A stretch of DNA of 64,000 nucleotides, taken from contig MU001670.1 of the NCBI GenBank assembly GCA_010093515.1, forward strand, positions 266,158 through 330,157, in the 5' to 3' direction. Origin of the DNA: Lineolata rhizophorae. Lineage: Eukaryota; Ascomycota; Dothideomycetes; Lineolatales; Lineolataceae. The notes below the pieces were generated by a model, which worked only from the letters and a program-made list of their open reading frames with translations, was not told the origin of the DNA and ran no database searches. This document shows positions 21,074 through 32,623 of this stretch, one piece after another (the first letter of the stretch is position 1; every line of letters starts with the position of its first letter). Both the position numbers and the translations under genes were made by a program.

Positions 21074-23729
21074 TTAAGGCAAAGGAATCGAGATCTGGCT
21101 CTTGGTAACATCCTGCCAGTTTTCCATCGAGAGTCCCGACGTCAGGTGCTCGAGGATGTGGTCCAATTTGCGATCGAACCCCGTTCCGTCGGAAGCCAGG
21201 GGCATCATGCGTAGGCAGAAGCCGCACCACATCTGCGCCGCCGCCCCGGCCGGTGCGGCAGTATCACCGGTGATACAGCACGCACTAGCGCAAGCCGCCA
21301 TCCAGTCATCGTTTCCGGCAACTTGATGGACCGTCTGTAAGTGGTGGAGGAAGCCTTGAAGCGAGGGGAAGAATTCGCCGCACAGTATTTTTCCGGATCC
21401 AGATGGAGTAGCCCACTGGCACTTCCACGTGGCGATCTGACTGGAATGTGTCGCTTGATGAGCTCGCCATTCGGGAATGGTCTGGAACCTTGCCGCCTCG
21501 CAGTAGGGCTCGATGCACTTGAAACGAAGTGGACGGGCAACGTTTATGTACGCCGGCATTCCCAAACTGAAGCCGCGCCCGCGCAACGGGCCGCTGATGG
21601 GGCTGCTAGCTGCGCTATTGTTGGCACTATATGCGCACCGCGCGGATAGTGGAGAACCCAAGTGAGCATGCGCAGGCGAGAGCGAGTTGTTGTCGAACGA
21701 CCCCGAATGCATCTCGGGCTGAGACCTGCGTCGTCGATGCAAACTCTGAGCCGCAGCGACTTCGAGATGACTACTGCCTCTGGATGAAGAGCGCTGCCTG
21801 GGTATCTGGAGAGTGGGTACCCCAATGCTCACTTGCTTTGCCCGTAGTCGGTCTCTCGCGACTGCATCGTTGATCTCCGATACGCTGTTGAAGGTAGGCT
21901 GGTTGAGTTGGGATATGTCCTTCGCAAGGGCCAAGTTGGCATTGCTCAACAGTCCGGAAACGTCGGAGTTGAAAGAACCGTTCGGACTAGTTGAAGAGGG
22001 GTTCGGAGTTGGGGCACGAGTGGTACAGAATCCAGAAGCATTGGCAGGCAACTGGCCTGAACTAGGTGCACGATTTGTGTCCCAGTCCGCCATCGTCTTC
22101 CCTTTCCGAAAGTGGCTGGAGATGTGGGATGCTCGGCTGTCCCAGTTATCAAGGAGCACGCCACAGAACCCACAGTGCCACTCACGCGAACCATAGTCGA
22201 TTTTCGACTTCCACGCGGCAGCAGTTCGTTGGTGAAGCACCTTGCAGTCATGGAATTGGGCGAGGTGCTGCGCAAGGTGATCTTTTCTTGTGAAAACTCG
22301 CTCGTCTTGTGGCCTTGCAAGGCAGTCGGATATCCTGTGCTCGTTCCGGAAATGCTCCTCGTCAGGGTTTAGCATTTGACAGAATGCACATTCTGTGTCC
22401 GCTGACGAGGGTAACGACAGACGCGCACTGGTCGTCATACAGACCCATTCGTGCGAAGGCTGGTGCTGCGTCTCCTCATGGCGTTTCCAGCCTTTCGGCG
22501 AAACCTTCTTGCAGCAAAATGTGCACTCAAACATCATCTTACTATCTGAAGGCGACGGCGAGTTCGCTTCTGAGTTACTGCTTCCTCCGAGGTCTCCAAG
22601 CTTCTGATCGACGGCTGAAAGGTTCAGAGGCTTTGATCGGTATGCCTTGACGCCCTTGCGACGCTTGCGAATTCGGTCGCCCAAATGGGTGTACGAATAG
22701 GCGGAGCCAGCGGGGGATATAGATTTCGAGCTGCTCACGGAATTGAAGCCAGATGAATTCGAGTACTCAGGACTTTGCGAATTACGAACAATATCCTCCT
22801 CCGAGGCGCATTCTTCGTCGGAGGAGAGGAACTTCTCCATTGGATCCAACTGCCGCTTTCGATGGTTGGTCAACCAGGTCCTCACCTGCTTTTCCTTGAG
22901 TTCGGTGTCCTTGGCCAGCCTCGTAACAGTCGCCTTAGTCGGGTACGGGTCATCATGATTCTCATTAAGCCAGTTGGTTAGGATTTCCGTCGTCGCAGCT
23001 GGAAACTTGTTCACTTTGCGTTTAGGTTTAGTCGCAGCCCGAGGTAGCTTGGAGAGTGCTTTGGTGGCCGATGCGGCGAGCGCACGCGCAATAATATTCT
23101 CTGGTTCTGCAGGCGGACGTGGCATCTCCTGCAGAGAAGGGAACGCGGCGGGATGATAAGTTTCTCTGTCTTTGACGACATTGATCGTTGGCAGAGGGCG
23201 TGCATCGGCCGGCGAAGTCTCAGAAGTATGCAATGGTGGCTAATTCAATTACGACCAGACAGTAAGTTTTCAAGGATCAAGTACAGTATGTGAACTCAGG
23301 GAATGCTTGCGTTTTGGGGAATCTTGCGAGTCTTTGAAAATTGTTGTACGTTTATAACTAGATGGAAAACTCACGTTTGCAGTATCAGCAATAGCAACGT
23401 CCCGGAATGGTACGGTGCCTTGCCCGTGCTCGAGGTGCGGCGATTTCAAAGAGTTCGGGGCCGGCGAGTTGTCATCCGAAGTGAGTTCAGGTGCATCGAC
23501 TTGACCACCCATTTCGACGTCCTGGTCGGTCTATAAGCTTCTCACTATACAAGACATTGGAGTGCTCAACTACCTCTAGAAAAGCATTGTTCGTTCCAGG
23601 AAGACCAGTGTCCATGGGCTTGCCGTCGAGTTCGTCGAACAAATTCGGATCGTTCCAATCTAGGAACAGAGGAGGGTTTTGGACGAAACCGTCCGGGGCG
23701 CCGTCCATATAGGACGTGTCGAAATTCAT
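21074..23729 (-). CDS. Homeobox (TALE/KN) plus C2H2 zinc-finger transcription factor
   Basis: Exons 23729..23574, 23530..23375 (an acceptor 9 nt further in is also in frame) and 23239..21074 give about 825 aa. The introns have GTAGTT and GTGAGT donors. A KN-type homeodomain lies around residues 177-235: it contains WLNENHDDPYPTKATVTRLA and the recognition helix KQVRTWLTNHRKR. Its N-terminal flank is basic (KPKRKVNK), a likely nuclear signal. The remainder holds at least five C2H2-like fingers (for example CTFCCKKVSPKGWKRHEETQH and WHCGFCGVLLDNWDSRASHIS), some with irregular spacing, joined by Ser/Pro/Asn-rich linkers. The N-terminal ~100 residues are acidic and may activate transcription. Homeobox-C2H2 fusions are a fungal family and members act in development and conidiation. 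The target genes here are unknown. Confidence 0.9.
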
Positions 23730-24418
23730 AGCGAATCACCTGTTCTCTAGTGCACGACTAGCATTTGTCACGAGCTAGAAACGGACCGATAGAAGTGATG
23801 GGTTTGAAAAAAGACCGAAGCTCGTTGCTCGAGGCTGAAGCGTTGGAGGAACAAAAGGGCGAACAGAGAGCGAGAGGCGGCTATGAGGGTTGCGACGCGG
23901 CTCCGCGTTACCAAGCAAGGCTGAGATCTCAGCCTCGTCGAAACGCCGAGGTACAGGATACTCGAGAGCGCCAGCAGTCACCCAACGTCCGGTGAGGGCA
24001 GGTCCGGTCAAAAAATCGCAGGTCCTTTGCACCGGATCACCATTGAATTTGAATGTGGCTCGGTCAACAGAGAAGGGGGGCCGAGCACATCACAAGGTGG
24101 AGTAGCAACCATCATGCAAAGCACACGCCCCAGTTTAAGTATGAGCCTCGCTGAGGCTTCCAGGACATTCAAGGTGTCGCCGCAAGGCTGCAGTTAAACA
24201 AGCGAGCCAATGCTCTGCCCCGTGGTCAGCCGTTCACCTTCAACATCAGCTACACGCACGTGAGTATGACGCCCCGGCAGGCCTCGTGCGCTGTTCGACA
24301 CCTTGAAAGTCATCTCGACGCGATGAAATCATCAATTAACTCGAAACCCAACTTTCTGATGGTCCTTCAGCATTTCAGTGCCGCAGTGAGCGCGGTGCGA
24401 GAAGTGCACAGGAGCCCC
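23730..24418. other. Promoter of homeobox gene and 3' region of BTB gene
   Basis: 689 bp without a supported gene. Nothing specific is seen. Confidence 0.4.
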
Positions 24419-25853
24419 TCAATTCTGCGAGAAGGCGGAAGACGCGGCTAGACCCCTGTGCAACGATTCTAAATTTAGCGACTTCGTCCCTGTCCAGTCC
24501 CTCTCTGTAGCAGTGAACATGTCGCGTACTGCGAGATGGCCCTCGAAGCAGTCGCGTGCTTGGTGCGCAAGCCGCAGCTTGTTCTGGTTCGCCGTGAACG
24601 ACCACAGCAACGGCCGCTTTGCTGTTTTCCAAGCGTATTCCTTGCGTCGATGCGCCCAACACTCTGCGCAGATGCCTGGCTCTGGGCTGCGCGCGCCCAG
24701 GCTGAGCAGGCTTTGGATAAGGTCAAGCAGCGGAACGAGCCTAGTCCGAAGGCCGCAATGCTGGTGGTTTTGATCTATCTGGTAGTTGGGGCACTGCCTT
24801 AGGCTGTCCAGCAGGCGGCCAATGTCGCCACTGTACTGCTCCGGAAACTGATCGTTAAATATGGTGCCTTGCAGCCGCAAGGTACCAATCTTGCAGAAAT
24901 ACCGCACCATTTCTCCTAACTGAAAAGAGTCGCACTGGACCGAAGAGTCATAGCCAAGCCTGCATTGCCGCTCGCCAGACGTGTATAGCTTCAGGAAATG
25001 GCTTTGGAGGGAATTGATCGTCTCCAAGACACATTCGCGACGGTATACAAGCTCCACTAGAAAACGTAAGCACTTGCCTGAAATCATTACACGGAAGAAC
25101 GGGCTAGAAACCTTCTACGCCAGAGGGAAGGTGCCACCACAGAGGTAGTGACGGATCGTCCGCAATTTCATCGGTATTCCAACGTGATGAATCTTCTACG
25201 ACCAGTTTCTTGCTGTTTGCTGAGAACCACAAATTTTGGTTGAGCATGGTCCCAACTAGTACTTTTTGCCTCGTCCTTTCTTCTGGTACGCTAGCCGAGA
25301 CGCCTTTCTGTTTTTGTCTCCCATCGAGCGCTTGCAGCCACATTCGACGGTGAGCAAATTTGCTAAAGGCAGAAAGCGCTTCAAATCTATCCGCGACAAT
25401 CGTAAGGTTTGCAAGGTTGGCCATCGGTGGATGTGCTGACGACAAGTCTTGGCCGTGGAGCGCATGCAAGAAATCCGCCATGAGACTTCTGATGGACTGG
25501 ACTTTAGAAATCTTGCCAATGTCCGCAATGTTGATGCGCGGTAGTTCCTCGAATGGGACATCGGAGATGGAGACGTAGGAGCTCTTGAGCGCTTCGTGCG
25601 TCTTCGCGACTTCCATGGCCTCTCCGAACCGGCCACTCAATAGGTTGGCGAAGTAAGGTGATGCTCCCTTAAGCTTGTCCCCAGCTACGCGATAGTGGAA
25701 TTCCTCCTGGTTGTTTCCATCGTGTACGCTAAGAACAATATCTCCTCCCGGCGCGATCGTGATGTCTTTCGACGTATCGCCTCGCGGCGGGACGGCATCT
25801 TTTTGAACCTTTGGTCTTCTTTTCGGAGTGGAAGGCAGATTTTCGGCGGCCAT
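24419..25853 (-). CDS. BTB/POZ-domain protein
   Basis: Exons 25853..25112 and 25056..24419 give about 459 aa. The 55-nt intron has a weak GTTTCT donor but a good GCTTACG branch site and TCTAG acceptor, and it restores frame. Start taken at MAAENLPSTPKRRPKV, because the longer open frame upstream has no ATG in frame. A BTB fold begins near residue 35: DIVLSVHD, then FHYRVAGDKLKGASPYFANLL, the usual fungal BTB strand and first helices, followed by a helical BACK-like region with FLHALHGQDL. After the intron come Cys-containing helices with ICAECWAHRRKEY. The N-terminus is basic. Fungal BTB proteins of this type are a large family of unknown role, and some act as Cul3 adaptors. Confidence 0.75.
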
Positions 25854-26440
25854 AATTGACTGGAATATGGAAGAGGCAAAATGTACGATGCGGGAAGGCA
25901 ACCGGAACGGCTTTCTACAGAATTGCGGCTGCCTGATCAGCTCGATTAGGCCATGCGTCAAGAGTGCAGAACAGAGCACACTGACGCTAGATGTTTCGAA
26001 GGTATAAAACGGCTAGCACGCTATTTTCAGGGATATGGCCAAAACATAATGAAAAGCTGCTGCTCAAAGTGAGATAAAATGCTCAAAGTGCTAAGGATTC
26101 AGACCTCTGAGTTTTGGAAATCGATCGCCCTCACCACGGATGCGAAAATTGCTTAGAGGCTCGGTCTCGGGAGAACTTACCCGAGCTCGTCTCATCCAGC
26201 CAATCATGAAGCACGCGTTTTCGATTTGTCAGGAGTACGCCCATGTCTGACAATAATTCCACCTTCGCCAGACTCCGTTCATCGTCGTCTGTTGAATGGA
26301 CTCAAATGTTCTCATTAAATTCCTCGTGCTATATATCGAGCTAAGTACTTGACGTATCTACTGGCGCAAGCCGCGCAACTACTCCTGTCATCTTCTGCCG
26401 TCGCAATGGTGCTTAGAGCTAGCCCCTGGTCAGCCTTTCC
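25854..26440. other. BTB promoter and FTR1 3' region
   Basis: 587 bp without a supported gene. Nothing specific is seen. Confidence 0.4.
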
Positions 26441-27829
26441 TTACTCGCTCACCTCCCGGACGTTGGTTGTCGTCGGCTTTGCGACGGACACCTTGTCATT
26501 TACAGACAAAACGCTTTTATCGTTGTGTTCAGAGTCGCTCTCAGTGGCAACAGTGTTGGCCTTCCCCTTCATGAGAGGCCAATGACCTGTCTGCTCGTAG
26601 TACCGCATCGAGACAAACGAGACGATCACTACGATCCAGTAAAGATTGTAGCTGATCACTGTTCCGTATGTGGCGGAGTTTGTCCAGCCGAAGAGAGAGT
26701 TGAAGACGCCCCAGCCGCCACCGCCGTTGAGGGCCGGACTACAGCACTATATCTCTTATCAGTCGCGGGCTACAGAATGGAATCGTCAGGAAGATGACAT
26801 ACGTTGACGTGCCAGACGCTTTGCCGGATGTCATAGGAGCCTGGCCCAGATCCAGTCTCGGCAGCATCTCCGCCAATTTCCTTGTTCCACTTTAAGAGGT
26901 TAGCATGCTTGCTGCAGAGTGGAACAAAGCAGCAACGGGTTACCTTGTCAGCTTCGAAAGCACCAACTGCGCGCGACAACAAGCCAGCGGCGACCAGGTA
27001 CAAGAAGCAGGTGGATATGATCAAGAATATTTGCAACTTTGCAAAGCTGCATCCTCTAAGTCTGGTTAGACATCACATTCAACATGCGATGCTATGGAGA
27101 CTTACTTGTATATCAGAACGCCGACAAGCGCGCCTGCCCCCAAGCCGCAGATGACCGCCAATGGGAACGCAGTAGCTGGGAATCCGAGACCGACTCCACC
27201 GATGAAAATAACAGCCTCAAGACCCTCGCGCAGGACAGTCACGAAGGGCAGCAGGAACATGGCGTACTTTTCAGCCCAGCGCTTGAAGCGGCCGCCAGAC
27301 ACTCCCTTGGTTGTGTCTCTAGCCTCAAGAGCCTTCGCGATCTTCACACGCCACTTGTCTTGGAGCTTGGATACTCTAAGAAGCGCTGCACCTATCAAGG
27401 AAATGATGAGACACGCGATGATGCCGAAAACGCCTTCCCAGATGTTTTCGGTGGGCGCGAAGGTGTCACGACCAACGCCGTAAAAGGCGCCGATCATACC
27501 GCAGCCAATTATGATGACGATCAAGAGACCGAAGCCGGTTCCCCACCATACCTGGAAGCATTCTGCGTCAGCAAACCGTGATGCATTGTTGGAACGCATT
27601 CACTCTTACCTGACGAACAAGTCTTCTGTATACCTGAGGATCGCTCTCGAGACCAAGCGTTTGTTTGAGGAAGGCGAGGAGCACCGACACAATGATGCTC
27701 GTTTCCAGGCACTCGCGGAAGCAGATGAAGAAAACTGCAAAGGCGGATTTAGCTGCGCGTACACCTCGGCCGAATCGGGGCCCCACAACGGCGTCCTGAT
27801 TTACCTGGCACAGCAAAAACGTTCGGCAT
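26441..27829 (-). CDS. ftr1: High-affinity iron permease Ftr1
   Basis: Six exons: 27829..27805, 27734..27610, 27551..27106, 27055..26944, 26889..26803 and 26746..26441, giving 366 aa. Introns of 50-70 nt all keep frame. The N-terminus [19 protein letters not shown] is that of fungal Ftr1. The two iron-binding R-E-x-x-E motifs are RECLE (residues 15-19) and REGLE (158-162), in positions matching the yeast protein. Seven hydrophobic helices can be read, then a cytosolic charged C-terminal tail with [17 protein letters not shown]. Ftr1 carries Fe3+ across the plasma membrane after oxidation by Fet3, with which it forms a complex. The fet3 gene is divergent and shares the promoter, where iron-repression sites are seen. 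Confidence 0.97.
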
Positions 27830-27942
27830 TTTCGCAGGTAAGTGAGCTTTGGCTAAGCGTCAATCTTCTATTTCCACTTTTTGAGTCTGATTTTCGCCAA
27901 TTCGATCTCCGCGATGAGAGAGAGAGAGAGAAAGGAGCTGGA

Positions 27943-27951
27943 ATCAGATAA
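27943..27951 (+). promoter_or_regulatory. SreA-type GATA site
   Basis: ATCAGATAA, an exact match to the consensus ATCWGATAA of iron-responsive GATA factors, 114 bp upstream of the ftr1 start. Confidence 0.65.
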
Positions 27952-27969
27952 AGAGATTGGGGGGATCTG

Positions 27970-27978
27970 ATCAGATAA
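27970..27978 (+). promoter_or_regulatory. SreA-type GATA site
   Basis: A second ATCAGATAA, 27 bp from the first, overlapping a TGATCA palindrome. Closely spaced pairs are typical of strong SreA targets. Confidence 0.65.
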
Positions 27979-28596
27979 CTTTATGAGAACGTCGGCCGAC
28001 GTTTGGGGTGGGAAATGACCCAACGTCGTGGGGCACAAACCGACGAAGCAACGACGGACCCTCCTCCCGGTGGCCTGATTATCCGATGTCGGCCCGCTTC
28101 ACCCACTCGCCAATACAGCCAGATCCCAGTTCTACGCCCGGAAGCATCCTGCGATAGATCAATCAACTGGTTTCACATTTCGCGCCGCGAGCGCCCCGAC
28201 GTTGCCCGAAAGCCGCACAGGTTGTGCTGGATCCGCCCTTGGTGCCGGAAAGTTTGCTGATTTTCGGCGCTAAACGCGACTCGGACCAGGGCCAGACTGG
28301 GCCAGTTGGCTTAGCATTTGCTTGTTCGTCGGGATATCAGGCTACGCGGCTCGCTGGGTCAAAGCTAGCGCATGCACATTCGCCAGCGTTTCCCTCGTGC
28401 CCAATTCCAGCCGCCCGATGGCCTGTTCGCCTCGCTTCCACCCTTGACGATTGTCGCTCCGCAATTGAATGCATTAGGTACCCGCATACTCCCAGTCTCT
28501 TGGCAAAGCTTCAGCCCTCGTGTCGCCCGGCGCCGTGGAGGCCGCATCGAGCCTCGTACTCGGCCAGATCCGATTATCGACCGCGCCGAACGAAAG

Positions 28597-28605
28597 TTAT
28601 CAGAT
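28597..28605 (-). promoter_or_regulatory. SreA-type GATA site
   Basis: TTATCAGAT on the + strand, i.e. ATCTGATAA on the minus strand, in the middle of the shared promoter. Confidence 0.55.
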
Positions 28606-29068
28606 CATCGACTGACCACCGGTCTTCCCGCCCCGAACCAAGTGCGCCTTAGAGCACGCACAAATCGCCCGTGCCAGACATTTCAGAGCCAATTACCAGC
28701 ACGGGGTCTGATTTACGTTTGGTCTTTTCTTTTTCAGCCTGCAGAAAACCTCACGCCAGGTTGTTATTCCGGTTGTGCCGCCATCCGCAATTGCGGCACG
28801 CCCTGGCCTCCCATAACCCCGCCAACCCAGCCGGCGTCCAGGCTGTTGCATGACCCAGTCCGCCCCACCATCGTCTATCGCTTCCCAATTCGCCTTGGCC
28901 GCACACGACACGTCCCGCAAGGCGTTCTACCTGGCCCAAATCACCACGAACTCTAGGCTCTCATTTGCCCTAGATATCGGGCCGTGTGCCAGTTGATCAA
29001 ACCACCTCCGCGCCGAATTTCGGCCTTCAGGTGCCTGTCTAGTCTGTGTGCGGATTAGATTGCGACAT

Positions 29069-29077
29069 TTATCAGAT
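29069..29077 (-). promoter_or_regulatory. SreA-type GATA site
   Basis: TTATCAGAT on the + strand (ATCTGATAA in reverse), about 240 bp upstream of the fet3 start. It is the proximal candidate for fet3 repression. Confidence 0.6.
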
Positions 29078-29312
29078 CACGAGTATTCCCCGTCCACGCA
29101 CGGGTAAAATCTGGGCTCCTTGACTGATCTGCGTTATCGCAATCAGATTACTACTTGATCTAATCAATTGCTCCCGCGCGACGACGACCTCTGGATCTGC
29201 CTTGCGCTCACGGTCTACTTTGACCTCGAACATCGGAGGGTCGTAGCTTTTACTCCGTTGAGGGCCGTTCTTCCTTCCACTAACGAGAACGCGCAACCCC
29301 AAGGCGTTCACA

Positions 29313-31613
29313 ATGGCTATGTCGTTGTCCAATTTCGTTGCTCCAATATTTCTGCTCCTTTGCTTCTCTCTTCTGTCCCGTGCCGCCACGGTCACTTACG
29401 ACTTCAACGTCGAGTGGGTCACGTCGAATCCAGATGGACAGTTTGAGCGCCGAACCATTGGCATCAACGGCCAATGGCCAATCCCTGCCATGGTAGCAAA
29501 CGTTGGCGACCGTGTAATCGTGAATGTTCACAATGGCCTTGGCGACTGGACCACCGGGCTCCATTTCCATGGTCTCTTCCAGAATGGAACAAACCAGATG
29601 GATGGCGCCATGGGTGTCACTCAATGTGCGATTCCTCCCGGCGGGGATTTTACTTACAACTTCACCGTACGTCAACCCCCTAAAATTTGATACATTGTAC
29701 GTGCGGGCGCTGAAAATACGGCAGATCCAACAACCCGGCACGTATTGGTATCACTCGCACGTCAAGGGCCAGTATCCCGATGGCCTGCGTGGCCCGCTCA
29801 TCATCCATGATCCCGACTCGCCCATTGCGAACATGTACGACGAGGAGGTCGTCATGACGCTGTCCGACTGGTACCACGACGAAATGCGGCCCTTGATGGC
29901 CGATTTCATGAGTGTGACGAATCCGACGGGCGCCGAGCCTGTGCCGCAGGCCGCTCTCATGAACGAGACGCAGAACGCGACCTTCGCAGTTCAGCCAGGT
30001 CGCACCTACATGTTCCGTATCATCAACATGGGCGCCTTCGCCGCGCAGTACGTATGGTTTGTGGGCCACACAATGCGCATCGTCGAAGTTGATGGTGTGT
30101 ATACGGAGCCGGCCGAGGCGAATATGATTTACCTCACGGCGGCGCAGCGGTATAGCGTGCTTGTAACTATGAAGAATGATACCAGTGCCAACTTCCCCAT
30201 CGTTGGAAGCATGGATGAGGTAAGCATTAAATCGAGGTACTGTAATGGCGCTTCAGAAGGCTAATACAGCGCCCCAGGATCTGTTTGATGCGATTCCGGA
30301 TGGTTTGAACTCTAATGTCACCAGCTGGTTGGTCTACGATGATTCGAAGCCCCTGCCGGCCGCTGAATTTGTGGATGAATTTGATCCGTACGATGACTAC
30401 GAACTCGTCCCCATTGACGCTATGCCACTCCTTGACCAGGTTGACTACTCGTTCAACTTGGACGTGAAGATGGACAACCTCGGCGACGGCGCCAATTAGT
30501 GAGTTGCAAACCGAGCCCCAGCACCAGATCCACGCTCCCCAATCCAAGCAATGTAGCTCACCAAGTCCTTCCCATCCCAGCGCCTTCTTCAACGAGCACA
30601 CCTACGTGCACCCCAAAGTGCCGAGCCTCTACACAGCCTTGTCAACCGGCTCCGAGGCCAACAACCCCGCCATCTACGGCGCCAACAGCAACGCCTTCGT
30701 GCTGCAGAAGGGCGAGGTAATCGAGATCGTGATGAACAACGAGGATCCGGGCAAGCACCCGTTCCACATTCACGGGCATCACATGCAACTCGTACACCGA
30801 TCCGAGGATGAGGCCGGCCTGTACGAGGACATGAACGTCACGCAGGCGGACTTCCCCGCCACACCGATGCGCAGGGACACGGTGCTGGTGAGGCCGAATG
30901 GGAACATTGTACTGAGGTTTCGCGCCGATAATCCGGGCGTGTGGTTTTTCCACTGCCATATCGAGTGGTAAGTCTAAGTCTTGAGTCTTTGCTCTCTACT
31001 ACATCGCACCTTCCGAGACGAATTCAGTGCCTCGAGATGAACTCTCAGGGAGAGGGAGAGGGAGAGGTAGAAACAAAAGGAAGCGAGAGGAAGTGCTAGA
31101 GGGATTGTAGCTAACCATCGTATCTCCCAGGCACGTCGTGTCCGGCCTAGTCGCCACAATGGTCGAGGCCCCGACGGAGCTCCAGTCGACGCTGGATATC
31201 CCCGAGGACCACTGGGCCGCGTGCCGGGCGCAGGGTATCCCCACGGCCGGCAACGCCGCCGGCAACACGGAGGACCTGCTCGACCTGAGCGGCGCCGAGA
31301 CGAGCCCGGACCCGTTGCCCGCGGGCTTCACGGCGAGAGGCATCGTGGCGCTCGTGTTCAGCATCGTGGCGGCCTTCTTAGGCATGGCGGCCATTTCTTG
31401 GTGAGTTGCTCCAGCCTTCCTTGTTGTGGCTTTACTTTTTTGTCCCATACGTCCCTTCACCCCACCCCTTTTCCCAGTCCTTTGGAAGCTATGGGAAAGT
31501 TGAAGTAGAGCTGACCGGTGGTGTGCACAAATAGGTACGGCGCCGCGCCGCTGGGAGAAGTAGCTATGCAGCAGGTGCAGAAGCGCGTCGCGGAGTCGGG
31601 CGTCGAGACTTGA
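29313..31613 (+). CDS. fet3: Multicopper ferroxidase Fet3
   Basis: Six exons: 29313..29666, 29725..30219, 30278..30498, 30581..30967, 31131..31400 and 31535..31613, giving 601 aa. All joins are in phase. A signal peptide (about residues 1-24, [21 protein letters not shown]) is followed by three cupredoxin domains. All four copper-ligand blocks are intact: [20 protein letters not shown] and HCHIEWH. A transmembrane helix near the C-terminus ([21 protein letters not shown]) anchors it, leaving a short cytosolic tail. Fet3 oxidises Fe2+ to Fe3+ at the cell surface and passes it to Ftr1, with which it assembles. The length agrees with fungal Fet3 (about 600-640). The last intron splits the membrane helix. 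Confidence 0.97.
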
Positions 31614-32623
31614 AGGGTTTATCGTGTTTTCCCCCGTTTCAAAATGGAGAGAGAGAAGGTTGAAATTAGGTGGATGGGTTTTGATTTGAGGCATACATAG
31701 TATTTTGATACCACTACGAGATGCATTACTAAATAGTGCGTAATAACGACGTCTTCAATAGCTACGGCTAGCACAGCGTGCAGCGACACAGGGAACTGTC
31801 GTACGCGTCTCAAGCGTATGCCGTTGGACCACTCACTTCCGCCCCGGAAGACGGGCACCCGTTCCCGCGCTCGTTCCATGGCACTCCTCGTGCCGCGCCA
31901 GCCCAGCCTCGGTCCAAGCCCCACCGGCCCCGGTCCCGCGGACCCGGAACAGCTCGAAACGGCCTACAACCGGGCTGATCCGGGTACCGCGGTGTGACTA
32001 TGTATGTAGCCTCCACCGCAGCTCGCCCTTCTGCGCCACAGCACCCCCGACGCCCGCCTCCCGCGCCCGCCAAGCGCCTCTCCACTCCGCCGGTCTCGTC
32101 CGAGGCGCCAGCAACGGCTCGGCAGCGGCTGGCCGCGCGCTTAGGTGGAGGTAAGTATTTGCTCGGAGCCAGACCGTGTACAGACAGTCGGAGTTCCTTC
32201 GTTGGCGGATTAGGGTGTAGACGGGGCGAGAGTGGCAGGACGGGTAACCTCGGCGTCTGCCTAGGTCGGCACTCGTTCGTGTCGTATATGAACATGGGAG
32301 CCATGTCGTTCCGCACACGAGCGAGACATGCATAGCGGCACACATCCACGGGCGACTTGGGGGACCGGGCAAGGCAATTCTGGGCTACGTACGTCGCGCG
32401 GCTATTGTCCACTAGGTAGGTATCCAGGGAAATGAACTGATCGGCCGGGGGAAATAGTGGGGGAGGGTATATTTCGAGCTCCAGCAAGGCGGGGGGAAGG
32501 GGGAGGTGGTTGGAATTTAGTAAAAAGATAAAAAAAAGCAAAATCTTGACAAAAGAACCGAAACCCATCTACCACACCCGCGCTCGCGCCTTCCCCCTTG
32601 CCCCTTCCCCCCTCTCGCCCCAC
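31614..32623. other. Convergent intergenic region fet3 / pyr4
   Basis: 1.0 kb between two 3' ends. It has a purine/pyrimidine-biased part and a 252-codon minus-strand open frame (31810-32568) with no domain, which I reject as a gene. Confidence 0.45.

Larger units (their letters stand above)
27830..29312. promoter_or_regulatory. Shared ftr1-fet3 divergent promoter
   Basis: 1.48 kb between head-to-head ATGs. Four copies of ATC(A/T)GATAA, the element bound by the fungal iron repressor SreA/Urbs1, lie in it: two near ftr1 and two toward fet3. An AG-dinucleotide run (about 27915-27931) is also present. Under iron sufficiency SreA would repress both genes. Confidence 0.7.

Noticed and set aside
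27102-27599. Frame starting MRSNNASRF as an independent gene
   Set aside because: It is exon 3 of ftr1 read through into the preceding intron.
31810-32568. 252-codon minus-strand frame with a hydrophobic start
   Set aside because: The hydrophobic start mimics a signal peptide, but there is no ATG-supported family similarity and it lies between two 3' ends.
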